Below are positions 45,210 to 55,302 of a stretch of 64,000 nt of DNA, piece by piece. This DNA comes from Saccharina japonica. Lineage: Eukaryota > Sar > Phaeophyceae > Laminariales > Laminariaceae. Within the stretch, counting starts at the first letter, position 1; every line of letters begins with the position of its first letter. Under the pieces are notes generated by a model that was not told the origin of the DNA, did not search any database, and saw only the letters and a list, made by a program, of their open reading frames with translations. The DNA lies in contig MEHQ01003677.1 of NCBI GenBank assembly GCA_008828725.1, positions 230,005 through 294,004 of the forward strand, in the 5' to 3' direction. The position numbers were made by a program, and so were the translations under genes.

Positions 45210-46266
45210 CAACAGCCAGTCCCTACGCGGGCAGGCCAAATTAAATAATCGGTACAATTCCTACCTGTAAAATACAGTAGTGATATTAAGAGGGTTTTAT
45301 ATTGCCGCGAGGAACACGTATCAATAACACGCATTGAAAGTTACGTCGATACGTGGGCACACGCCACAAAACAAGTGCGCCGATTTGAGAATTTTGGTCC
45401 ACGACAAAACAATTCATACCACTACGAACTACGAACGCCGTGCGAGAGCTCGTAGGCCGTATGATATTATAACTTGAAGCTGCCGTAGGGTTTGTATACG
45501 CAACAACCAGTTTCGATTGTACGCAATACCAGATACAACACTCAACACTGCACACGGTTCTGCACGGAGTACTCTGTATCGATCATTTTGTCGAAGCCGG
45601 ATCAAGCCGCACTCGAATGAGTGATATCGCTCCTAACGCTATAGATACGTACGTACGTATTCGAATATAGATCATTTCAGACCTATTTATATACCAGGTA
45701 TTATAATTGGTGATCGCCCTTTCCTTTGGATAACGTTTGAGTTTGTTCGAAGTATTTATCCTTTAATATCAAAATCCGACGAAAGTTGACGAGGGAAGAA
45801 AGTGCTGAATCTTCTCGCGATAAAAACCAAGGCAAGAACCGTCGCGGGGGGGGAGGGAGAGGAGCCTACTTTGTGACCCCGGATCTGAGTTACGACTAGG
45901 GAGGGAGAAAGACGGAAGTGCGAAGATAATAAATGGGATGGAAACAAAAAAAAAAAAAAAACACGGTAAAGAAACGAACCGCGGTCGCCGCGGTTTTTCT
46001 GTGTGCAGAACCTTACGTACGTGCGGTGTTGTGGTGCGGTGCGGTGCGCAGTTTGAATCGGACAGGGTGGTTCGGTCCGGTAAAAAAAGGTGAACAACGC
46101 ACCACACCGTACCCGCACCGTACAAGGGTTTCAAATATAGCCGTAGCCCAGCATGATGACCGCGGTGTAATTTTGGGAACTTCGAACGATACGGTTCGGT
46201 GCAAAATAAACCTTTCAGGATCCCCATCGTGCGGTGGGATACGGTGCAAACCTTGAGCAAAGCAGT

Positions 46267-46463
46267 AGTGGACAAACACTGTTAGTGGATCTTCCTAAGG
46301 TAGCTAATTAGGCGCTCTGATTGGCCAAGCAAGCACTGACCACTGACATAGGGTTCGGGTTAGGGTTAGGGTTAGGGTTCGATCTGAGGGTCANACATTA
46401 CTACTACCAAGACAAATACCCCCAGCAACTTTTAAAGATCCACTTTTTCACCCTTTGTCCACC
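46267..46463 (+). mobile_element. Telomere-motif inverted-repeat element, unit 1
   Basis: The ends are AGTGGACAAACACTGTTAGTGG and the complement of GGTGGACAAAGGGTGAAAAAG. (TTAGGG)-type repeats with one TTCGGG variant lie at 46351-46380. An N interrupts the copy at 46394. Confidence 0.75.
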
Positions 46464-46524
46464 CCTCGTATAAAAATGAGAAAAAATAACGCGTGTAAAC
46501 ACCGTATACAGGTAGACAGCAGTT

Positions 46525-46870
46525 ACTAGCTGTCCCAAGAAAGACTCCCCTTTACTGTTCGGAAGCAGAGACGTTACTATGGCCGAGGGCGGCATGGGAT
46601 ATGGCGCTTGTAAGGTAGTGGGGACGCCTGGTTTGGTGAGTGCGTGAGTACGTGGATGATGCATTGAAAAGAGGGTTGGACGGGGTCGAGCGGCCTTGGA
46701 CCATATCATGGCGAGGTGGCACAGGGCCGAAGCGGAGAGGAGCTGGCTACGGCATGCAGCTGAGGACGCCAAGAGAGGCGACCAGGAGAGGAGGGGGGGG
46801 GGGGGGGCGGCCGTACTGATACAGCTGTCGACCAATGCAGAAACGAAATGGTAGATCGTGTGGCAGATAT
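46525..46870 (+). pseudogene. LINE ORF2 C-terminal fragment, unit 1
   Basis: Frames here match the tail region at 58230-58480: 'ctgttcggaagcagagacg', 'tggcacagggccgaagcgg' and 'gaggacgccaagagagg'. In unit 2 the frame F-M-A-R-W-H-R-A-E-A-E-R is readable. The frame is broken here by indels. Confidence 0.5.
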
Positions 46871-48117
46871 CGGCTCGACTAGTCCTTGAATTCTATTATT
46901 GTTTCCTGTTGATGTGTTTACTGGGGGGGGGCGCGGCAGGAGGTAGTATCGCTCTTGACACCGTTTTTGTTTTTAGAGTGGGAATGAGATGGCAGAAGGT
47001 GTGACATGGTCCCCGTATCAGTACAACAACAACAACAACAAAACAACAACAACAACAACACAACAGCCAGTCCCTACGCGGGCAGGCCAAATTAAATAAT
47101 CGGTACAATTCCTACCTGTAAAATACAGTAGTGATATTAAGAGGGTTTTATATTGCCGCGAGGAACACGTATCAATAACACGCATTGAAAGTTACGTCGA
47201 TACGTGGGCACACGCCACAAAACAAGTGCGCCGATTTGAGAATTTTGGTCCACGACAAAACAATTCATACCACTACGAACTACGAACGCCGTGCGAGAGC
47301 TCGTAGGCCGTATGATATTATAACTTGAAGCTGCCGTAGGGTTTGTATACGCAACAACCAGTTTCGATTGTACGCAATACCAGATACAACACTCAACACT
47401 GCACACGGTTCTGCACGGAGTACTCTGTATCGATCATTTTGTCGAAGCCGGATCAAGCCGCACTCGAATGAGTGATATCGCTCCTAACGCTATAGATACG
47501 TACGTACGTATTCGAATATAGATCATTTCAGACCTATTTATATACCAGGTATTATAATTGGTGATCGCCCTTTCCTTTGGATAACGTTTGAGTTTGTTCG
47601 AAGTATTTATCCTTTAATATCAAAATCCGACGAAAGTTGACGAGGGAAGAAAGTGCTGAATCTTCTCGCGATAAAAACCAAGGCAAGAACCGTCGCGGGG
47701 GGGGAGGGAGAGGAGCCTACTTTGTGACCCCGGATCTGAGTTACGACTAGGGAGGGAGAAAGACGGAAGTGCGAAGATAATAAATGGGATGGAAACAAAA
47801 AAAAAAAAAAAACACGGTAAAGAAACGAACCGCGGTCGCCGCGGTTTTTCTGTGTGCAGAACCTTACGTACGTGCGGTGTTGTGGTGCGGTGCGGTGCGC
47901 AGTTTGAATCGGACAGGGTGGTTCGGTCCGGTAAAAAAAGGTGAACAACGCACCACACCGTACCCGCACCGTACAAGGGTTTCAAATATAGCCGTAGCCC
48001 AGCATGATGACCGCGGTGTAATTTTGGGAACTTCGAACGATACGGTTCGGTGCAAAATAAACCTTTCAGGATCCCCATCGTGCGGTGGGATACGGTGCAA
48101 ACCTTGAGCAAAGCAGT

Positions 48118-48314
48118 AGTGGACAAACACTGTTAGTGGATCTTCCTAAGGTAGCTAATTAGGCGCTCTGATTGGCCAAGCAAGCACTGACCACTGACAT
48201 AGGGTTCGGGTTAGGGTTAGGGTTAGGGTTCGATCTGAGGGTCAACTACTACTACCAAGACAAAACCCCCAGACAAACCCTTTTAAAGATCCACTTTTTC
48301 ACCCTTTGTCCACC
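48118..48314 (+). mobile_element. Telomere-motif inverted-repeat element, unit 2
   Basis: Same ends as 46267-46463; the telomeric block is at 48202-48231. Confidence 0.75.
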
Positions 48315-48384
48315 CCTCGACAAAGATGAAAAAAATAACCGTGTAACACCTGTATACAGGATAGACAGCAGTTACTAGCGTGGT

Positions 48385-48735
48385 CCAAGAAAGCTCCCCT
48401 TTACTGTTCGGAGCAGAGACGGTTACTATGGCCGGAGGGCGGCATGTAGAGGCGGTCGGTAGCACGGGCGAGCTGGGTGAGTGGTTTCAGGTTCGCAGGG
48501 TGCGGATCGTCGTGGGATTTTGCATCCTGAAGGGTGTGAGGGGGTGCGAGGCCCTCGACCATTCATGGCGAGGTGGCACAGGGCCGAAGCGGAGAGGAGC
48601 TGGCCACGGCATGCAGCTGAGGACGCCAAGAGAGGCGAACCAGGAGAGGGGGGGGGGGGGCGGGGGGCGGCCGTACTGATACAGCTGTCGACCGAATGCA
48701 GAAACGAAATGTAGATCGTGTGGCAGATATCGGCT
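48385..48735 (+). pseudogene. LINE ORF2 C-terminal fragment, unit 2
   Basis: It reads L-L-F-G-A-E-T-V and, after a frame change, F-M-A-R-W-H-R-A-E-A-E-R-S. It parallels the split LINE at 58240-58480. It is cut at its 3' side by the next (CAA)n tract. Confidence 0.5.
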
Positions 48736-48885
48736 CGACTAGTCCTTGAATTCTATTAATTTGTTTCCGTTGATGTGTTCTACTGGGGGGGGGCGCGGCA
48801 GAGGTAGTATCGGACTCTTGACACCGTTTTTGTTTTTAGAGTGGGAATGAGATGGCAGAAGGTGTGACATGGTCCCCGTATCAGT

Positions 48886-48921
<36 letters not shown>

Positions 48922-49978
48922 CAACAGCCAGTCCCTACGCGGGCAGGCCAAATTAAATAATCGGTACAATTCCTACCTGTAAAATACAGTAGTGATATTA
49001 AGAGGGTTTTATATTGCCGCGAGGAACACGTATCAATAACACGCATTGAAAGTTACGTCGATACGTGGGCACACGCCACAAAACAAGTGCGCCGATTTGA
49101 GAATTTTGGTCCACGACAAAACAATTCATACCACTACGAACTACGAACGCCGTGCGAGAGCTCGTAGGCCGTATGATATTATAACTTGAAGCTGCCGTAG
49201 GGTTTGTATACGCAACAACCAGTTTCGATTGTACGCAATACCAGATACAACACTCAACACTGCACACGGTTCTGCACGGAGTACTCTGTATCGATCATTT
49301 TGTCGAAGCCGGATCAAGCCGCACTCGAATGAGTGATATCGCTCCTAACGCTATAGATACGTACGTACGTATTCGAATATAGATCATTTCAGACCTATTT
49401 ATATACCAGGTATTATAATTGGTGATCGCCCTTTCCTTTGGATAACGTTTGAGTTTGTTCGAAGTATTTATCCTTTAATATCAAAATCCGACGAAAGTTG
49501 ACGAGGGAAGAAAGTGCTGAATCTTCTCGCGATAAAAACCAAGGCAAGAACCGTCGCGGGGGGGGAGGGAGAGGAGCCTACTTTGTGACCCCGGATCTGA
49601 GTTACGACTAGGGAGGGAGAAAGACGGAAGTGCGAAGATAATAAATGGGATGGAAACAAAAAAAAAAAAAAAACACGGTAAAGAAACGAACCGCGGTCGC
49701 CGCGGTTTTTCTGTGTGCAGAACCTTACGTACGTGCGGTGTTGTGGTGCGGTGCGGTGCGCAGTTTGAATCGGACAGGGTGGTTCGGTCCGGTAAAAAAA
49801 GGTGAACAACGCACCACACCGTACCCGCACCGTACAAGGGTTTCAAATATAGCCGTAGCCCAGCATGATGACCGCGGTGTAATTTTGGGAACTTCGAACG
49901 ATACGGTTCGGTGCAAAATAAACCTTTCAGGATCCCCATCGTGCGGTGGGATACGGTGCAAACCTTGAGCAAAGCAGT

Positions 49979-50173
49979 AGTGGACAAACACTGTTAGTGG
50001 ATCTTCCTAAGGTAGCTAATTAGGCGCTCTGATTGGCCAAGCAAGCACTGACCACTGACATAGGGTTCGGGTTAGGGTTAGGGTTAGGGTTCGATCTGAG
50101 GTCAACTTACTACTACCAAGACAAAACCCCCAACAAACCATTTTAAAGATCCACTATTCACCCTTTGTCCACC
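49979..50173 (+). mobile_element. Telomere-motif inverted-repeat element, unit 3
   Basis: Same ends as 46267-46463; the telomeric block is at 50063-50092. Confidence 0.75.
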
Positions 50174-50239
50174 CCTCGATAAAGATGAGAAAAAATTAAC
50201 GCGTGTAACACTGTAACAGGATACAGCAGTTACTAAGCG

Positions 50240-50732
50240 TGGTCCCAAGAAAGACTCCCTTTACTGTTCGGAGCAGAGACGTACTATGGCCGGAGGGCGG
50301 CATGTATACGCGTCGTTAGCAGCGTAGTGCGGTGAGCTGGTTCGCGTCCAGTTACGGACAGATGGGGATTGCATCCTGAAGAGGGTTTAGGGGCGAGGCA
50401 TACCATTTCATGGCGAGGTGGCACAGGGCCGAAGCGGAGAGGAGCTGGCTCACGGCATCAGCTGAGGACGCCAAGAGAGGCGAACAGGAGAGGAGGGGGG
50501 GGGGGCAGGGGCGGCCGTACTGATACAGCTGTCGACCGAATGCAGAAACGAAATGGTAGATCGTGTGGCACAGATATCGGCTCGACTAGTCCTTGAATTC
50601 TATTATTTGTTTCCGTTGATGTGTTCTACTGGGGGGGGGCGCGGCAGAGGTAGTACCGGCTCTTGACACCGTTTTTGTTTTTAGAGTGGGAATGAGATGG
50701 CAGAAGGTGTGACATGGTCCCCGTATCAGTAC
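50240..50732 (+). pseudogene. LINE ORF2 C-terminal fragment, unit 3
   Basis: Same blocks as units 1 and 2 with further single-base gaps. After 'ccccgtatcagtac' the array ends and unrelated sequence follows instead of (CAA)n. Confidence 0.5.
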
Positions 50733-51165
50733 GCACCAGTGCCGATCCAACTCTACCGCTGCACACGCTTCGCGGCGGGTGCGCAGCAGCAAGAAGGTAT
50801 CGGTCCGCTTGAGGGTGAGCCTAGCCTTGCTCGCTAGAAAGACCCCCCCCCTCGCTATGGGCCATGCCAAAGCAAAAACTTTGCCGAGGCAGCGAGGGGA
50901 AGAAGGGAATGCTTAACAATATGTATTTGAAAGGAACTGGCCTCCCTGAGGCATCAGATAATCGCTCTCCTTCTGGCTCAGCTATATTAGTAGGAGCGCT
51001 GGACTCCATGAAGGCGAAGCTGAGCTCCGAATCCCACATATAGGCCACATTCTTGCTTCGTTTTCATTTTGTGTTAGCTACAGGTGAATGCTAAATTAAA
51101 CCCATATGCTCTGTTCGTTGGTGTTTTACGGCAGTTTGTAAGCGGCGCAAAACCACAGATAGATC
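50733..51165. other. Right flank of the tandem array
   Basis: Minus-strand frames such as T-L-K-R-T-D-T-F-L-L-L-R-T-R and W-D-S-E-L-S-F-A-F-M-E-S look mildly protein-like. I recognise no family and they lack joined exons. Confidence 0.25.
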
Positions 51166-51401
51166 TACATTATTTGACTTTTTCGTGGCACGTGTCGCGA
51201 CACGTGTCGCGACAAACCGCGGCACGTAGGGTCAGGGATAGGGTTAGGGTTAGGGTTAGAGTTAGGGTTAGCGACACTCGCCGCGAAACTCGCCGCGACA
51301 CTCGCAGCGACACGTCGTGGGGTATCGCGGCATGCCGCGACATGCCACGGCGTGTCGCGACACGTGTCGCGACACGTGCCACGAAAAAGACAAATAATGT
51401 A
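51166..51401. mobile_element. Hairpin element with TGTCGCGACA palindromes, copy 2, with telomeric insert
   Basis: The ends TACATTATTTGACTTTTTCG and the complement of TACATTATTTGTCTTTTTCG match copy 1 at 4142-4310. The loop carries a TTAGGG-type array (51228-51271) that copy 1 lacks, followed by CGCCGCGACACTCG variants. Confidence 0.78.
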
Positions 51402-52239
51402 CATTCCTAGTGAATTGCCACGGGTGGGTGCGTTGTTCGAACAAACACGGGGGGGGTGCTACTCGTAGACAGCAGAGCAGGTTTTTTGCGTTATTACGTT
51501 GTGCATAGAGAGGCGTGTATACGTCATAGTTGCGTATTTACAGCAGTGCAGCACGATGAAAACGTTTGCTTGTTTTTGTTGTTTTTGAGCGGGTATTGGC
51601 TCGTGTTTTCGTTCTACAGCAGTAGCTATATTCCCAACTGTCAGCGGCAGACCGATCAATGCTGGATCAACGCTGGAGGCAAGGTCCATGGTTCTAATCT
51701 CCCGGCGGTTTTTCACGTATGAATTCACCCTACGTAGCCCTCTGCGCTGCACTCTTTCAAGTGAAGTCATGTCAGAGCACCTTTTATGGGCAATATCAGT
51801 GTCAGCTAGGTGGTCAGCGGGACCCTCCATGTTTTGTGTGATGCATAATGTCATACAGCTTACGGCGGGTACCATGACTTTACGAGACAGGAACGGTTCG
51901 GGCCTTCAGCTTTCCTTCTAACTACGAGCGTTGTCTCTTTTAACGACGTGTACGTCGGTTCCTTCTCTCTTAACCTTGGGCGGCAGATTATGTTAGAGCT
52001 ACGTGACAATAACAACATCCCCCCACACCAAGCAGGCCGGACTGCTATCGTTTACGTTGCGCACCATGCGAGACGCGGCTAGCATGCCTATTGTGACAGC
52101 ATATATGTGCATAGCTACCGCGGTATACTACAGCTGTGTTCTGCGTCGTGCTGCCGTCCCGTTCTACTACTACTCCTGGAGGTTATCTAATAACCCAATT
52201 GCCGAATATGGTTGCAAATTGAATCATTACCTACAGCAG
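51402..52239. other. No gene seen
   Basis: Short frames on both strands. A minus-strand frame (51459-51875) reads L-E-R-V-Q-R-R-G-L-R-R, slightly like LINE tails, but nothing else supports it. Confidence 0.3.
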
Positions 52240-52241
52240 TA

Positions 52242-52486
52242 AGGGTCGTTCTCATCGAGCAACATTTTTCCAAAAATTCCAAATATTTTTTTCGCGCAAT
52301 TTTTAGGACTTCCAAATTTTCCAAAAATAATTTCCAAATATTGGAATGCGAAGCCTTCCAAAAAAATCGCCCTCTGTTAAAATTCCAAATTTCCAACTAA
52401 ATCCTGTTTTTTCTTGATTTTCCTGGGTTTTTTTTTCATATTTTTTTGGAATTTTTGGAAAAAAGTTGCTCGATAAGAACGACCCT
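52242..52486. mobile_element. MITE of Tc1/mariner type with TA target site
   Basis: The ends AGGGTCGTTCTCATCGAGCA and the complement of AGGGTCGTTCTTATCGAGCA are flanked by TA on both sides (52240-52241, 52487-52488). The TIRs extend about 35 bp. The interior is AT-rich with many TTCCAAA/TTTGGAA motifs. Confidence 0.8.
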
Positions 52487-52488
52487 TA

Positions 52489-54559
52489 AGCACGGAGTAA
52501 GGGCCCCCTGTCGAAAAACGCCCTGGACGAACAGTAAAAATGGACAACAAAAGCAAGGTTTATTGGTAGAGAGAAAGAGGCATGTCTGTATCGGGAACTG
52601 GGATGGTGCAGGGATGAAGGGAGTCCTTTGGAGAAAGGCATCGCGCGCAGGTCAGCATCCCCACGCTGGGTACGAGCAAGCACGAGGCCCTGTGACGAGT
52701 ACGGGCAGACGTGAGGTAGTCGCTGGTTTGACCAGCCAATCCAGAAATTTGTGCCTTATTTTCTTCCTCCCTTGTCCTGCTCCGGCCTGTCGGCTGGACA
52801 GCCGTGAGCGGGCCGTACGCGGGTGGCGAGCTGACGTGCCCCCCCCGTATCATCTCGTTGGGCTAACGCCCCGGGGCCGAGCTGGCAAGTCATTAAAGTG
52901 CGTGAGACGTAGCTGTTTCCGAGGCAGGCAAAGGCGTGCTTTGCATTGGTTGCGAGCGGGTTCATGTTTTGCGCAACAACGGTGAAAAAACGAAAGTCAG
53001 ACGCGGAGTGAGAACTAGACATGCTTTAGACGTCCTGGCTTCAAAACAGGACGGAATTATCACTTAGCCCGTCGAGCCCACATTCGTTCATTTACGCCGG
53101 ACACAGTCTCTGTGCTGGCCCGGTCGGGGCTCCACGTTTTCCAACAAGGCCGTCAATGGAGGCAGGTGGAGTCCATGACCTTGAGCTTCGTTGCTGTCGA
53201 GTCGGATTGCCGACCCTTCGGCCCTACTGAACGTTCCAGTTCAAATGTCGGAGGGTAAACTCGAAGGGCTGACCGGTGCTGTACCAGCCTGATCGACAGG
53301 CGCGGGAACTCGTGCCGGCGTGCCTGCCCTCCCTCGTGGGGGTCGCTTCACCAGGACGACGAAAGCTTCCCCGACAGTTGTATTGACCATGACTGCTCGC
53401 TTAACCGGTGACTGATAACTTGTCGGTGCCTGCTGGATTGCGACACGATCAACACCTTCTGCTGCTTTGCTGCTGCCGTGGGCGTGTTTGTTGTTGTTTT
53501 TGTATCGCTGCGCGTGTGAGACGTGTGTCGTTTTTTCCTTGTGGTATCACATCGTTCCGGGGGGCCAAAGGGCACGCACTTCATAAACACCCCGGTATCG
53601 CAGTAAGGCGTCTTGTTACACCTGAACATACAAAACGCCCCGGGGGGCTGTTTAAACGCATAATATCGTCTGTGGCAAGGAGAAAACTGAAAATATAAAA
53701 CTCCATTGTTTCTCGCAAGGAGATATCTCACACAACTATTTATAGTGGCAGGGGACGCCCTCTTAGGAAACCACTTTCTCCCTGGAAGCGTTCGTCGTTT
53801 GTATTCTGGAACGGTAACCACTATGAAGATCATCCATGATGGAAGGTCTCGTAGACCGGGCGTTGGTTAACGTGTCGTGATGGTTAGCATTTGTGATCGG
53901 GGATCGACAAAGTAAACGTACCCTGTCCTCCACATCGCCCCCTCCTTCATGCTGCTGATGTACATGTTCTGCAAGGGGTGTGAGTGACTTTGGGGCGGCC
54001 ATTTCAACAAGAGTGCGCTGGATAGATGGAGTCTTGACCGGGGAACGTATCGTCTTCTACTCCACTTCAGCGTGAGGTAGTACCAAAAACAAACGTTATC
54101 CTCCCTGTGAGCGCACACACTGTGTACTCAAGACCGTGGCTGATATGTGTTAAGATTCGCACAGTTATTTCGCAGGCCGGGAACCTGTCGGAGTTACCCT
54201 CGGTGTCCGATTTTGTTGAACTTCGTCACTATATGTCGAGTCGCCGCGCAAATAGAGCCTTTATCCGTGACGTTTGCTGTTGGTTCTTACGTGCTTTTAT
54301 GTTGCACTGCCGTGGGCGTGTTAGCTAGTCTTAGCCAACAATGTATTTTCGAGTCCGATGCTAGGTGAGGTACAGAGGCACTCGCCCGAGTGGCCTATAC
54401 GCCGTAATGAACATAATGGTGCCATACCCCTCTTCCGTAGCCTAAGCCTGGTGGTGGAACGCTCCCATGCTGTTGCTATACTCAATCCGCACCGTTCTCA
54501 GTAGTTGTGTCTGAGATCCGTTGTCCACCGAGTCGGCTCTTCTCCCTCCTCACAACTTC
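52489..54559. other. Stretch upstream of the LINE reverse transcriptase, unresolved
   Basis: It could hold the 5' part of the LINE, but I cannot recognise an endonuclease. Long frames at 52446-52985 (+) and 53348-53833 (-, with a C-x6-8-C-rich middle such as F-C-M-F-R-C-N-K-T-P-Y-C) have no family match that I know. Confidence 0.3.
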
Positions 54560-55302
54560 GATATGTCCCTTGCCTTTGTATCTTGAGAAAACTTCAGCGT
54601 GGTCCTGCCTCGTCGACTAGCGTCGCATTCTACCTAGCCAGTATGGAACAAGCATTCGGGACAGTCGGTGTCGTTAGAAACAAAACAAATTGAATTCGTA
54701 TGAAGACTGAAACCCTCGACCTTAACTCTCGCAATGTTCGAGTTTAACCAACGCGACACCACCGGGACGGCCGGCTACCGCCGAAAACATTTGCTTAATC
54801 TATCTCCAGAGAACATAAGGAAGGTATAATTGCATCCACCGAGAGATATTGCGGATGGTGCTCGCACCCTTTGGCTTAACATATAATGTTTGCACCGTTA
54901 TCCGTCAGTCCACTAAGGCATGCAAGCTTGCATGCATGCGGATGACGGTGAGCACTCATAATGGTTTGCCGTCACTCGGGGGCTGCAGCAGGGACGTGCG
55001 CTGTCACTTCAAATTTTCAATGTATTCACCGCTGTGATACACGCCGTGCTGGCACGCTTCCGTGAGGACCCAGAAATGGTGAGGGGCTTGGTTCACCCTG
55101 AAGAGGATCTTTAGGAGAACGGGGTAATTGTTGACATGCTAAAAGGTGTACAGACTGCAGTTTTGGGTATGCTGTTGCCGACAAAATGCATAAATTTCGT
55201 CTACGTCATCGGGAGGCCTTCTTGCGGAGACGATTACTGCCATTGTTCCCGTTGTCGGAGGAGCGGGCCTCGCAGTGCCCGAAACGAAACGGGAGACCAT
55301 GT
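54560..55302 (+). pseudogene. LINE reverse transcriptase fragment, left part of a split element
   Basis: Segments in shifting plus-strand frames follow non-LTR reverse transcriptase order: L-R-M-V-L-A-P-F-G with V-I-R-Q-S (54850-54910), H-A-D-D-G-E-H-S-stop-W-F-A-V, then T-R-G-L-Q-Q-G-R-A-L-S (the R-Q-G-x-x-L-S motif, near 54980) with I-F-N-V-F-T-A-V-I-H and E-D-P-E-M-V-R-G-L-V-H (to 55110). The expected Y-A-D-D position (about 55170) has lost its catalytic residues. The sequence stops at P-E-T-K-R-E-T-M (55300), where a foldback element begins. Confidence 0.65.

Larger units (their letters stand above)
45175..50732. repeat. Three-unit tandem array, unit about 1.85 kb
   Basis: Units start at (CAA)n tracts near 45175, 47024 and 48887; offsets are 1851 and 1861 bp. 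Each unit holds (CAA)n, a unique block, a 5'-truncated SINE body, a GGTGCGGTGCGGT hairpin region, a telomere-motif element, and the 3' coding end of a LINE. About 1.2 kb of each unit appears identical between copies, while the rest differs by many single-base indels. Ns stand at 45173 and 46394. Open frames repeated in every unit (for example the 168- and 120-codon minus-strand frames) show no domain and run through SINE sequence. Confidence 0.85.

Noticed and set aside
44742..45257. 171-codon minus-strand frame with poly-Cys
   Set aside because: The cysteines come from (CAA)n read in reverse, an N lies inside, and the rest is LINE 3' UTR.
45769..46275. 168-codon minus-strand frame, repeated at 47620 and 49481
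   Set aside because: It is identical only because the array is repeated. It runs through SINE and hairpin sequence, has poly-F from an A-tail, and shows no domain.
46351..46380. Chromosome end (telomere)
   Set aside because: The TTAGGG tract is short and lies inside an inverted-repeat element that recurs four times.
52446..52985. 179-codon plus-strand frame
   Set aside because: It starts inside the TIR of the TA-flanked MITE and has no domain; likely chance.
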